Positions 13,001-21,632 of a DNA stretch of 64,000 nucleotides are shown piece by piece. The notes below the pieces were generated by a model, which saw nothing but the letters and a program-made list of their open reading frames with translations, was not told where the DNA came from and made no database searches. Origin of the DNA: Micromussa lordhowensis (taxonomy: Eukaryota > Cnidaria > Anthozoa > Scleractinia > Lobophylliidae); the NCBI GenBank assembly GCA_964020085.1, contig CAXHUQ010000601.1:950501-1014500 (forward strand), read 5' to 3'. The position numbers and the translations under genes were made by a program. Each line of letters begins with the position of its first letter. The stretch's first letter is position 1.

Positions 13001-13312
13001 GGCAAGGACACCCTCAGCGCGCTTTTTCTGAAATTCTGCAAAGTTGCGATCAGGGGAAAGTCCTGCAGAAAGAAGGCCAGAAAAAAAACCCTGGCGCAAA
13101 TGCCATCATCTTTTAATTAAAATGCGCTTCAAGTGCCAACATAGCACAACATTTTTCAGCAAACCGCGGCTCCCTAAGTGCCCGTAAAGCCGAGGTATGG
13201 CAAATTTGGCAAGGACACCCTCAGCGCGCATTTTTTGAAATTCTGCAAAGTTGCGACCATCGGAAAAACCTACAGAAATAAGGTTAGAAAAAACACCCTG
13301 GCGCAAATGCCA
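10004..13312. repeat. HOR copy 4 (16 monomers, 3,309 bp)
   Basis: Keeps the four-monomer group missing from copy 3 and the 8775-type class missing from copies 1 and 2. It has lost three monomers through the fused monomer at 11658-11864. From 12911 on it matches copies 2 and 3 almost exactly. Confidence 0.9.
11658..11864. repeat. Fused monomer, deletion-type junction
   Basis: The low half matches class 1940 (GTGCAAACGTAGCAC, CTCCCAAACTGCCCG). The high half matches class 2560 (GTTGCAAAAAGGGG, GTCGTGCAG). Classes 2147 and 2354 are missing between them. This is the mirror image of the junction at 5040-5246. Confidence 0.75.
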
Positions 13313-16300
13313 TTATCTCCTATTTACAATGCACTTAAAGTGCCAACATAGTACAACATTTTGCAGCAAAGCGCGGCTCCCTAAGTGCCCGTAAAGCCAA
13401 GCTATGGCAAATTTGGCAAGGACACCCTCAGCGCGCATTTTCTGAAATTCTGCAAAGTTGCGACCAGGGGTAAGTCCTGCAGAAAAAAGGCCAAAAAAAA
13501 CACCCTGGCGCAAATGCCCTCATCTCCTAATTAAAATGCACTTGAAGTGCCAACATAGCACAACATTTTGCAGCAAACCGCGGCTCACTAAGTGCCCGTA
13601 AAGCCGGGCTATGGCAAACTTGGCAAGGACACCCTCAGCGCGCATTTTCTGAAATTCTGCAAATTTGCAAACAGGGGAAAAACCTGCAGAAATAAGGTTA
13701 GAAAAAACACCCTGGCGCAAATGCCATAATCTCCTAATTAGAAAGCACTTAAAGTGCCAACATAGCACAACATTTTGCAGCAAACCGCGGCTCCCAAAGT
13801 GCCCGTAAAGCCGAGCTAAGGCAAATTTGGCAAGGACACCCTCAGCGCGCATTTTCTGAAATTCTGCAAAGTTGCGACCAGGGGAAAAACCTGCAGAAAG
13901 AAGGCCAGAAAAAACACCCTCGCGCAAATGCCATCATCTTGTAATTTAACTGCACTTCAAGTGCTAACATAGCACAACATTTTGCAGCAAAGCGCGGCTC
14001 CCTAAGTGCCCGTAAAGCCGAGCTATGGCAAATTTGGGAAGGACACCCTCAGCGCGCATTTTCTGAAATTCTGCAAACTTTCGACTAGGGGAGAAACCTG
14101 AAGAAAAAAGACAAGAAAAAACACCGTGGCGCAAATGCCATTATCTCCTAATTAAAATGCACTTAAAGTGCCAACATAGCACAACATTTTGCAGCAAACC
14201 GCGGCTCCCTAAGTGCCCGTAAAGCCGAGCTATGGCAAATTTGGCAAGGACACCCTCAGCGCGTATTTTCTGAAATTCTCCAAAGTTGCGACCAGGGGAA
14301 AAACCTGCAGAAAGAAGGCCAGAAAAAGCACCCTGGCGCAAATGCCATTATCACCTACTTAAAATGCACTTAAAGTGCTTACATAGCACAACATTTTGCA
14401 ACAATTTGCAGCTCCCAAAATTCCCGTAAAGCCGAGCTATGGCAAATTTGGCAAGGACACCCTCAGCGCGCATTTTCTGAAATTCTGCAAAGTTGCGACC
14501 AGGGGAAAGTCCTGCAGAAAGAAGGCCAGAAAAAACACCCTGGCGCAAATGCCATCATCTCTTAATTAAAATGCACTTAAAGTGCCAACATAGCACAACA
14601 TTTTGCAGCAAACCGCGGCTCCCTAAGTGCCCGTAAAGCCGAGCTATGGCAAATTTGGCAAGGACACCCTCAGCGCGCATTTTCTGAAATTCTGCAAAGT
14701 TGCGAGCAGGGGAAAGTCATGCAGAAAGAAGGCCAGCAAAAACCCCCTGGCGCAAAAGCCAGAATCTCCTAATTAAAATGCACTTAAAGTGCCAACATAG
14801 CACAACATTTTGAGGCAAACCGTGGCTCCCTAAGTCCCCGTAAAGCCGAGCTATTGCAAATTTGGCAAGGACACCCTCAGCGCGCTTTTTCTGAAATTCT
14901 GCAAAGTTGCGACCAGGGAAAAAACCTGGAGAAAGAAGGCCAGAAAAAACACCCTGCCGCAAATGCCATTATCTATTACTTAAAATGCACTTAAAGTGCC
15001 AATATAAAACAACATTTTGCAGCAAACCGCGGCTCCCAAAGTGCCCGTAATGCCGAGCTATGGCAAATTTGGCCAGGACACCCTCAGCGCGCATTTTCTA
15101 AAATTCTGCAAAGTTGCGACCAGGGGAAAGTCCTCCAGAAAGAAGGCCAGAAAAAACACCCTGGCGCAAATGCCATCATCTCCTAATTACAATGCACTTA
15201 AAGTGCCAACATAGCACAACATTTTGCAGCAAACCGCGGCTCCCTAAGTGCCCGTAAAGCCGAACTATGGCAAATTTGGTTAGGACACCCTCAGCGCGCA
15301 TTTTCTGGAATTCTGCAAAGTTGCGACCAGTTGAAAGTCCTGCAGAAAGAAGGCCAGAAAAAGCACCCTGGCGCAAATGCCATTATCTCCTAATTTAAAT
15401 GGACTTGAAGTGCCAACATAGCACAACATTTTGCAGGAAACCGCGGCTCCCAATGTGCCCGTAAAGCCGAGCTATGGCAAACTTGGCAAGGACACCCTCA
15501 GCGCGCATTTTCTGAAATTCTGCAAAGTTGCGACCAGGGGAAAGTCCTGCAGAAAGAAGGCCAGAAAAAACACCCTAGCGCAAATGCCATCATCTCCTAA
15601 TTTAAATGCAATTAAAGTGCCAACATAGCACAACATTTTGCAGCAAGCCGCGGCTCCCTAAGTGCCCGTAAAGCCGAGCTATGGCAAATTTGGCAAGGAC
15701 ACCCTCAGCGCGCATTTTCTGAAATTCTGCAAAGTTGCGACCAGGGGAAACACCTGCAGAAAGAAGGCCAGAAAAAACACCCTGGCGCAAATGCCATTAT
15801 CTCCTAATTTAAATGCACTTTCTGAAATTCTGCAAAGTTGCGACCAGGGGAAAAACCTGCAGAAAGAAGGCCAGAAAAAACAGCCTGGCGCAAATGCCAT
15901 TATCTCCTAATTACAATGCACTTAAAGTGCCAACATAGCACAACATTTTGCAGGAAACCGCGGCTCCCAAAGTGCCCGTAAAGCCGTGCTATGGCAAATT
16001 TGGCAAAGACACCCTCAGCGCGCATTTTCTGAAATTCTGCAAAGTTGCGACCAGGGGAAAGTCCTGCAGAAAGAAGGCCAGAAAAAACACCCTAGCGCAA
16101 ATGCCATCATCTCCTAATTTAAATGCAATTAAAGTGCCAACATAGCACAACATTTTGCAGCAATACGCGGCTCCCTAAGTGCCCGTAAAGCCTAGCTATG
16201 GCAAATTTGGCAAGGACACTCTCAGCGCGCATTTTCTGAAATTCTGCAAAGTTGCGACCAGGGGAAAAACTTGCAGAAAGAAGGCCAGAGAAAACACCCT

Positions 16301-16718
16301 GGTGCAAATGCCATTATCTCCTAATTTAAACGCACTTGAAGTTCCAACATAGCACAACATTTTGCAGGAAACCGCGGCTCCCAATGTGCTCGTTTAGCCG
16401 AGCTATGGCAAACTTGGCAAGGACACCCTCAGCGCGCATTTTCTGAAATTCTGCAAAGTTGCGACCAGGGGAAAGTCCTGCAGAAAGAAGGCCAGAAAAA
16501 ACACCCTGGCGCAAACGCCATCATCTCCTAAGTAAAATGCACTTAAAGTGCCAACATAGCACAACATTTTGCAGCAAACCGCGGCTCCCTAAGTGCCCGT
16601 AAAGCCGAGCTATGGCAAATTTGGCAAGGACACCCTCAACGCGCATTTTCTGAAATTCTGCAAAGTTGCGACCCGGGGCAAAACCTGGAGAAAGAAGGCC
16701 AGAAGAAACACCCTCGCG
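13313..16718. repeat. Array A tail, divergent monomers outside the HOR
   Basis: Begins with a diverged form of the HOR first monomer (13313), after which the order no longer follows the HOR. Monomers differ more from one another. Several classes at 15.4-16.5 kb (CCAATGTGCCCG; AATGCAATTAAAGTGCC) have their closest relatives at 55.6-57.5 kb, not next door. One half-monomer lies at ~15807-15910. The array ends at CCCTCGCG. Confidence 0.8.
15807..15910. repeat. Half monomer (~104 bp)
   Basis: At 15820/15821 the sequence jumps from AAATGCACTT straight to TCTGAAATTCTGC, skipping the middle of the unit (CCGCGG through GCGCGCATT). The monomer phase shifts by half a unit and then continues normally. 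Confidence 0.85.
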
Positions 16719-16731
16719 TAGGTTATCTAAC

Positions 16732-16933
16732 TTTACGCCATGAATTAAATTTTCCTAAAGGCGTATAAAGGTTACATTTACGATGCCTTGCATAAATGCG
16801 ATGTATAGTTTGCTTAAAGGTTGTCGACCAGGTTTACGCCAGGAATTAAATTTTCTTAAAGGTTTATAAAGGTTACATTTACGCTGCCATGAGTAAACGT
16901 AATGTAAAGTTCGCGTAAAGGTTGTCAACCAAG
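16732..16933. repeat. Two tandem 101-bp repeats at the left edge of island 1
   Basis: The sequence TTTACGCCA(T/G)GAATTAAATTTTC...TAAAGGTTGTCNACCA occurs at 16732-16832 and 16833-16933. A third copy starts at 16934 with TTTACGC and then diverges. The copies are ~80-85% alike by eye. They share only TAAAG-type words with the satellite. Confidence 0.75.
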
Positions 16934-17160
16934 TTTACGCTAGTTACAGCTGCAGGATAAAGTTGCTTTAAAGTTGCCCTTAAAGCTGCGCAAGGTAAAC
17001 CAGATATAAACCTGACATAAAGCTCGTGGATATACTTTTCCCTACAGAGTAAAGTTACCTCAAGTTTTCGCTTTGCGTTGCTGAACGCATTCGAAAATTG
17101 TACGCAAACGTAGCTTATTAAAGCAAATTTGCGTTTAGCAGTTCATCCGAACAGTCTGAA
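16934..17160. other. Island 1 left flank, no gene seen
   Basis: Continues the TAAAG-rich composition (GGATAAAGTTGC, CTTTAAAGTTGCCC, CTTAAAGCTGCGC) to about 17060. Small dyads follow, such as TGCGTT-GCTG-AACGCA and ACGCAAA...TTTGCGT. No open frame of note. Confidence 0.5.
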
Positions 17161-17442
17161 GAATTGCAGGGCTGTCACTCAGGGCTGGGGGCCGAAGATT
17201 TTCCCCGGCTAGACTTTTCCTCGAGGTTTCTTTTGAAACGAAGTTTCAAAACGACTTGCCGAACTTGGAACGAAATGACGAACGACTGACCAAACGACCT
17301 ACAGCTCAGCTACAGCGTCATCAGCAGCAGCATTCTGACTGTCCGACCTTCAACAAGCACCGACCAGCGGCTTTCCAAATTAGATACCAGGTTCTCTCGG
17401 TTGGCGCGCCATTTTTTTGGCGTCCGTTTTGAAAGGTGTGAA
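17160..17442 (+). promoter_or_regulatory. Candidate promoter / 5' UTR of the island-1 transcription unit
   Basis: Composition changes here from TAAAG-rich repeat to CpG-richer unique sequence. Visible items: a perfect 9-bp stem with a 3-base loop (TTTTGAAAC-GAA-GTTTCAAAA, 17231-17251), a CAG/AGC-rich run near 17320-17332, an E2F-like TTGGCGCGCC at 17401-17410 running into a YY1-like GCCATTTTT. No TATA box at a convincing distance. The promoter role is inferred only from position ahead of the candidate exon. Confidence 0.35.
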
Positions 17443-20400
17443 ATGTCGTGTAGCCGGGAGTTTGTATCGATCTCTAGGTCCTTTTCACTGTTTAAAAGCT
17501 TCACTTTGGCGGATAGAATTCAGTCCACTTTCACTTCTTCTCTGTGCACGATCTCGAGCGGTTTTTGGTGGCATACATCCGGTGAAAACATCGATATGAA
17601 TCAACAACAACAAGGTATAGGTAAGCCATTTTTGTCTTCCGGCATGTCTTGTACCTAGAAGTAAGTTAAGCTTAATTTTTCAGAGTAAAGTTCAGTTGTA
17701 AAGTTTGTTTAAGATGAATGGCATTGCCCCTGGTTGTAAATCTTTCTTTAAAAAGCAGAAGTTGTGCATTGTGGAACAGCCTTTTTGCCATGTACTGACA
17801 TTATTCTGTAAGATTATGTAATATGCTAGAGGATCATTTCACTGCTTGTCCAAAAGGCACATGTTATTTAATGTAAGCCTCTATGCTATAGTCTCCCAGA
17901 GTATCTGATGGGAATATTATTTGTATAATTAAAGCGCTATGCCCAATGCACTGCCTGTCCTCCATAACTTTTGCTGAAATTCTTAGTAAATTGCTCTCAT
18001 GTTTATATCGATTTACGGTCATGACGCCCCCAAGATATAACGCCCCCGACATGACGCCCCTAACTACAAGACATAACGCCCCCTACTATTATATTAAGAT
18101 ATAACTTCCTTGAACTTGAGTTATGGAGGATATTACGTGCTTGCGCGTGGATATGAATTTTAAAATTCATATCCACAAGCAGGCATGTAATATTCTGTTT
18201 ATTATATAAACATACTAACGATTTTCCGAAGATTTCCGATCACTTTCCGAAGATTACCGAAGATTTTCCAAAATTGTTCCAAAGGCCAGACCCAGACTAA
18301 CGTTTCCGAACATTTTTCGAACATTTTTCGAACATTTTCCGAAGATTGACGAAGATTTCCGAAGATTTCCGAGGAGGGACCGATGATGTTTCGATCGCAC
18401 AGCAACCCATCTGAGTACTTTTAAAGAGATTACGCAGCTATAGCAGTGGTAATCTTAAGACTTGTCAAAACAACATGATATTTTCACGTGTGAAAATAGC
18501 ATGTTATCTTCACGTGTGAAGATAACATGTTTAGGCGCGATCATTGGTGTTTATATAATAAAAGAACTTATGTGTAAAAGGCTTTAGGATTTAACAAAGG
18601 TAACGTTAAACGAAAACAACTTCTTGTGAACTAATGCGTATTACTCGGTCTGTTGCTAGTAAGCAGTAACATATGAGTCGCACTTAACAAGGCGCTCTTG
18701 TTGCTATGTTGTCATCGTAAATCGATCGATGATTAAAGTTGATTCACTAAGTTGAGTGATAGTTGGAGTGAAACAGCATGTTTTGTTTCGCACATGGAAC
18801 AAGAACTTATGATATACTGACTTACTGCATCGCTCGATCTGTTTTTTTTCCGGGCAAGTTCTCTCCAAAACAAAGTCGGTGACCCCCCATCTTTTTTACA
18901 TTTCTGACAGCACTAACTCATTATCTTTCAATGGCAAAATTATCAGAAAAAAAATCAATTTTGGAAAATTTTCGCGCGAACGTTCTTAAGTTTTCGTTTA
19001 ACGTTACCTTTGTTAAATCCTAAAGTCTTGCACGCATTTCACTTAAGTTCTTAACTCAAGTACGGGGACGTTATATCTTAATAGTAGGGGGCGTTATGTC
19101 TTGTAGTTAGGGGGCGTCATGTCGGGGGCGTTATATCTTGGGGGCGTCATGACCGGTTACCTTTATATCTGCCATATAGAAAAGATTGCAACCTCAAAGA
19201 CATTGAACATTGAATTCACTCTCACAAATTTTGGGTTTCAATCCTGAGCCACATGCTGGGACATTCAGTGCCTTCCATTCAGGCATGAACAGTCTTTGTC
19301 ACACAACAGTGTGATTTAAGATTTGTTTGACTGATGGAAAGTAAAATTGGTAGTGCTTCAGGTAAAATCCCTGCCATACTGGACTTACTTGATGGAAAAA
19401 AAGAAAAGCTGTGAAGTACTGTAGAACCATGGCTTACAAGACACATGCATGTTTACAATTAAGGGGCCATGGGGACTTTTTAAGATTAATTTTTGTAAGA
19501 GCTATTGAAAAATTATGTTGTCAAACAAATTTTGGCATTTCACCAGTCATTCTCTTTATATATTTTATATTAATATATGTATATACTGTAAACAAGATTG
19601 GCAGATTGGTTTTTTGGAGTGCTCAATAATAAACTGGAGGGTGATTATATTAAACAGATGATGAACTGAGCAACTGTAAATTTGACTTGACATTTTATTG
19701 CTAGTTAGTTTTGTAGTACACAAATTGTGTGCAGCACTCTCAGATAAAATTGCCAAATGCAAATTTACATTAGATGTATTACATTGTTTTGAAATACATA
19801 TGTAATCATTGGAAATATGAATGTGACCGGTTGTTTCGCCCCATCACCTTGTCGCCCCAAGTTACGGCGCCCCATCCTAAGTCATGTCGTCCCAACATTC
19901 GAGTTGTGTCACATTATATGGGGCAGCTTATTTTAAAATCTTTCGAAGTCACTTGGAAGCTGCCCCATGTAACCCTGCTTTAGATCGATGTACACCCGTA
20001 ACCTTTATATACCGCTGAGAGATATTTTATTATTTGTTAACCTGAGTTAGCCTCTCTGAGCAAACAGAATGAAGTGATAATGAAGTGATAACTTCAGGTA
20101 GACATCCAAACAAATTCCTCCTAAACAGTGCTAGATTTTAAATTTTAAAGGTTCTCTTGCCTTAGGCTTGCCCTCTTTCAGAGCTTCTCTTGTAATGTTG
20201 TTAACCTCATCTGACTACATACTGTAGCCGTTTCTGTAGACCTATGTTTTCTCATTTACCTATTTTTATTTATCTGTATTTTTAGTGTGGATTTTTTTTT
20301 TTACTTTCACTGATTACCCTGGCCGGCCTTGATTAGTGCTGCTTCCTGCAGAGGCATGGGATTAAGGCTTAATTGAGAAGAAATAAAATATTGTAGTTGT

Positions 20401-20876
20401 TGCATTTCAATAGCAACAGAGTTTATTTGTAATCTCCAGTTTTCCTTTGTTTTGAAAAAGTGTTCATATTTCCAATGATTGCATGTGTATTTCAAATCAG
20501 CGTATTCACTGTAATGATGTAAATTTACATTTGACAATTTTATCTGATGAGTGCTGTGCACAAGTTGTGTAGTACGAAATTAAATAGTGATAAAATGCCA
20601 AGTCAAAGCTACAATTGATCAGTTTGTCATCTGTTATTTTATACATTGCATATACATTATCACAATGGCTTATTTTATTGTTTCCATGCATGCATGCATG
20701 CCACAACTTGTAGTTGTCTTCTCAAGACAATGTTTTCCAGCTATGGTTTAATATTAGTTATCATGCAGCCAATAATTGGAGTGATGTCGTGGCATTTTTA
20801 TTGTGATAGCTAATGTATCTCTTTTCTCTTATTTTCAGCCGACGAAAAGACAAGCTGTTTAAAGACAAATCTTTAA
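17443..20876 (+). CDS. Candidate two-exon small gene, unrecognised product
   Basis: Inferred from splice signals. Exon 1 has ATG at 17443 and, in the same frame, ATG at 17596, which opens with Met-Asn-four Gln. It ends in a good donor, ATAG|GTAAGC, at 17621. A pyrimidine-rich acceptor, CTCTTATTTTCAG, ends at 20838. Joining the two keeps the frame (Gly-Ile-Ala-Asp-Glu-Lys) and stops at TAA 20874-20876, giving 71 residues from the first ATG or 20 from the second. I recognise no domain, signal peptide or membrane segment. A second strong donor, GAA|GTAAGT at 17661, lies just after an in-frame TAG, so the transcript could be non-coding or the exon could belong to a larger gene. Both transposon-like inverted-repeat elements of island 1 fall in the 3.2-kb intron. 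Confidence 0.25.
17662..18016. other. Putative intron, unique sequence
   Basis: AT-rich sequence between the second candidate donor and the first inverted-repeat element. No repeat, RNA or conserved frame seen. Confidence 0.5.
18147..18176. repeat. Perfect 30-bp palindrome
   Basis: GTGGATATGAATTTT followed directly by AAAATTCATATCCAC, with no spacer. Weaker pairing continues outward (ATATTACGTGCTTG against AAGCAGGCATGTAATAT). It lies just inside the left terminal repeat of the 1,138-bp element. Confidence 0.9.
18220..18375. repeat. Short-period repeat of TTCCGAAGAT / TTCGAACATT
   Basis: About ten imperfect units with 10-12-bp spacing, interrupted at ~18270-18300 by a non-repeating stretch. 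It forms part of the interior of the 1,138-bp element. The minus-strand frame crossing it is low-complexity and not credible as a gene. Confidence 0.75.
18474..18529. repeat. Two overlapping palindromes around CACGTG
   Basis: 18474-18503 pairs CATGATATTTTCAC with GTGAAAATAGCATG (one mismatch). 18500-18529 pairs CATGTTATCTTCAC with GTGAAGATAACATG (perfect 14-bp stem, GT centre). They share the CATG at 18500-18503 and differ in the stem core (TATTTTCAC against TATCTTCAC), so they look like duplicated palindromes. Confidence 0.9.
18582..19025. repeat. Internal inverted repeat, 36 bp perfect arms
   Basis: CTTTAGGATTTAACAAAGG and the following bases at 18582-18617 are exactly reverse-complementary to 18990-19025. 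Weaker similarity continues on both sides (AAGAACTTA...TGTG). The ~370-bp spacer is unique. A full-length strand of the element could fold as nested hairpins. Confidence 0.9.
19155..19654. other. Putative intron between the two inverted-repeat elements
   Basis: Unique AT-rich sequence. TTACCTTTATATCTGCC directly after the 1,138-bp element resembles TAACCTTTATATACCGC at 19996-20012 beside the smaller fragment. GGTTTCAATCC near 19225 looks a little like a tRNA B box, but no A box or cloverleaf accompanies it. Confidence 0.5.
19825..20012. mobile_element. Small MITE-like fragment with CGCCCC motifs
   Basis: Begins GACCGGTTGTTTCGCCCCATC, with further CGCCCC/CGTCCC words every ~15-20 bp. This recalls the terminal repeats of the 1,138-bp element without being the same sequence. 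An inner stem pairs ATGGGGCAGCTT (19918-19929) with AAGCTGCCCCAT (19957-19968). It ends near GTAACCTTTATATACC, like the right flank of the larger element. It sits exactly at the inner edge of the left arm of the 19655-20633 structure, so it may have inserted there. Confidence 0.55.
20013..20459. other. Spacer of the inverted pair, nothing recognised
   Basis: Unique sequence with a poly-T run (20290-20302) and a GGCCGGCC palindrome at ~20322. No frame or RNA seen. Confidence 0.4.
20686..20702. repeat. (GCAT)n microsatellite
   Basis: CATGCATGCATGCATGCC, about four units, just outside the right arm of the inverted pair. Confidence 0.85.
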
Positions 20877-21005
20877 CACATTTTTGTCTGTTTATTGTTT
20901 CTCTGAAAAAGAGATTGTTTGTTTTTTTGTTACTTTTTAGTTTCACAGATTGAAGTACGTTTAGAACTACACGTTAAGTGAAAACCTGATTGTTTTTAAA
21001 AAGGC

Positions 21006-21011
21006 AATAAA
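21006..21011 (+). terminator. AATAAA poly(A) signal of the candidate transcription unit
   Basis: AATAAA about 130 bp after the predicted stop at 20876. It is followed by GT-rich sequence (GCTGATGTTTTGTGC, TGTTTGGGGTG), as usual for a cleavage site. This is the best-placed signal after the acceptor at 20838. AATAAA is common by chance in AT-rich DNA. Confidence 0.4.
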
Positions 21012-21090
21012 CCATTGTGAACAACAGTGAACTGCTGATGTTTTGTGCAAATAATAATGTTAATGTTTTATTGTTTGGGGTGAATGGAAA

Positions 21091-21331
21091 GGTGTGTTCT
21101 AAGAACACAACTAAAGGTGTGCTTTGTTACACATCAAGAAGTGTAACAAAACACATCTTTCTACAGAACACACCTGAAAGTGTGTGAAATTTAGGACAAA
21201 CGGTGCTTTGGGAACACACCAAGGTGTGTTTGTATAGCTCACCAAGGTGTGTTAATGGGGAACACACAAAAAGGTGTGTCTGATTTATACACAACTCTGT
21301 GTGTTGTTTTGAGGACAAGAAAAGGTGTGTT
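21091..21331. repeat. Cluster of GGTGTGTT / AACACACC palindromic motifs
   Basis: GGTGTGTT or a one-base variant at 21091, 21223, 21246, 21273, 21299 and 21324; AACACACC or variant at 21167, 21213 and 21261. From 21223 on the spacing is 23-27 bp. AACACACC-AA-GGTGTGTT at 21213-21230 is a perfect hairpin. TTTGTTACAC / GTGTAACAAA (21123-21132, 21141-21150) is another. It lies just downstream of the candidate poly(A) signal. Confidence 0.8.
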
Positions 21332-21359
21332 GCAGTAACGCACCTTATTTTATACCTTA

Positions 21360-21632
21360 AATTCCACTTAAAGAAGCATAAATCTCTGTTTTAATTCAGC
21401 TTTACGCCAAGTTTACGATTTGGCGTAAAGTTTACATTACAGGAAATTTAAGCCAACTTAATGTTAGCTTAAAAGTTTTAGACTCTTTAATTTAACTTTA
21501 AAGATAAGCGTAAAGTTGGTGTAAAGGTCAGCTTTAAAAAATGTAAAGGTTGCATAAAGCTGTTTAAATTACAAATTTACGACAGCTTTACGCTACCTTT
21601 ACACCACAGTAAAGCTGTCTTTTCATGCTGTG
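21360..21632. other. Island 1 right flank, TTTACGCC/GTAAAG-rich
   Basis: Repeated short words on both strands (TTTACGCC, GGCGTAAAG, GCGTAAAG, GTGTAAAGG, TAAAGCTG), with a dyad TTTACGCCAAG...TTGGCGTAAAG near 21401-21431. The word content matches the left flank (16732-17000), but the two are not a clean inverted or direct repeat. The satellite resumes at about 21633 (AATGTCATTATCTC). The preceding TGCTGTG may be a decayed piece of monomer. Confidence 0.5.

Larger units (their letters stand above)
1..16718. repeat. Satellite array A, ~207-bp monomer, ~81 copies
   Basis: Head-to-tail copies of one ~207-bp unit, all in the same orientation, running off the left edge. Landmarks in each unit, in order: TATCTCCTAATT, the dyad GCACTTAAAGTGC, ACAACATTTTGCAGCAAACC, the SacII-type site CCGCGG, GCCGAGCTATGGCAAATTTG, CTCAGCGCGCATTTTCTG, GTTGCGACCAGGGG, the PstI-type site CTGCAG, and CCCTGGCGCAAATGCC. 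Neighbouring units differ at many positions, while units one HOR period apart are nearly identical. The array stops at CCCTCGCG, just short of a monomer's end, where island 1 begins. No unrelated sequence interrupts it. Function is unknown; tandem satellites of this size are typical of centromeric or pericentromeric chromatin. Confidence 0.97.
18017..19154. mobile_element. Non-autonomous inverted-repeat DNA element, 1,138 bp
   Basis: The left end begins GGTCATGACGCCCCCAAGAT and the right end is its reverse complement, ending at 19154. Inverted repeats are ~105 bp (18017-18123 and 19051-19154), with a few mismatches and one short indel. Each carries four spaced copies of a (T/A)(A/G)ACGCCCC word. 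Inside lie a second perfect 36-bp inverted pair (18582-18617 / 18990-19025), three palindromes and a short-period repeat. No transposase-like frame. I find no clean target-site duplication: the left flank ends TTTAC and the right flank starts GGTTAC. Superfamily unassigned; MITE or foldback type. Confidence 0.8.
19655..20633. mobile_element. Long inverted-repeat element or inverted duplication, ~980 bp
   Basis: The left arm 19655-19821 (CAGATGATGAACTGAGCAAC... to ...TCATTGGAAATATGAATG) matches the reverse complement of 20460-20633 at roughly 80%. Weaker similarity runs outward to ~19624 and ~20680. Shared landmarks: GACTTG(A/G)CATTTTAT, AGATAAAATTG(C/T)CAAATG(C/T)AAATTTACAT, and AATCATTGGAAATATGAA. 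The ~640-bp spacer contains a separate small fragment at 19825-20012 and otherwise unique DNA. No transposase. Divergence of the arms suggests an old event. Confidence 0.75.

Noticed and set aside
1..16718. CRISPR array
   Set aside because: Units are contiguous 207-bp repeats without unique spacers, and the context is eukaryotic.
17401..17658. 85-codon frame upstream of and through the candidate start
   Set aside because: It opens with TTG, not ATG, and ends in a stop just before a splice donor. Only the part from the ATG at 17443 or 17596 is used in the candidate gene.
18202..18405. 67-codon minus-strand frame
   Set aside because: Lies in the TTCCGAAGAT short-period repeat inside a transposon-like element; low complexity.
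19215..19250. tRNA-like or SINE B box (GGTTTCAATCC)
   Set aside because: Two mismatches to the B box, no A box at the right distance, and no cloverleaf.
21127..21318. 63-codon minus-strand frame
   Set aside because: Falls entirely in the GGTGTGTT/AACACACC palindrome cluster; composition explained by the repeat.
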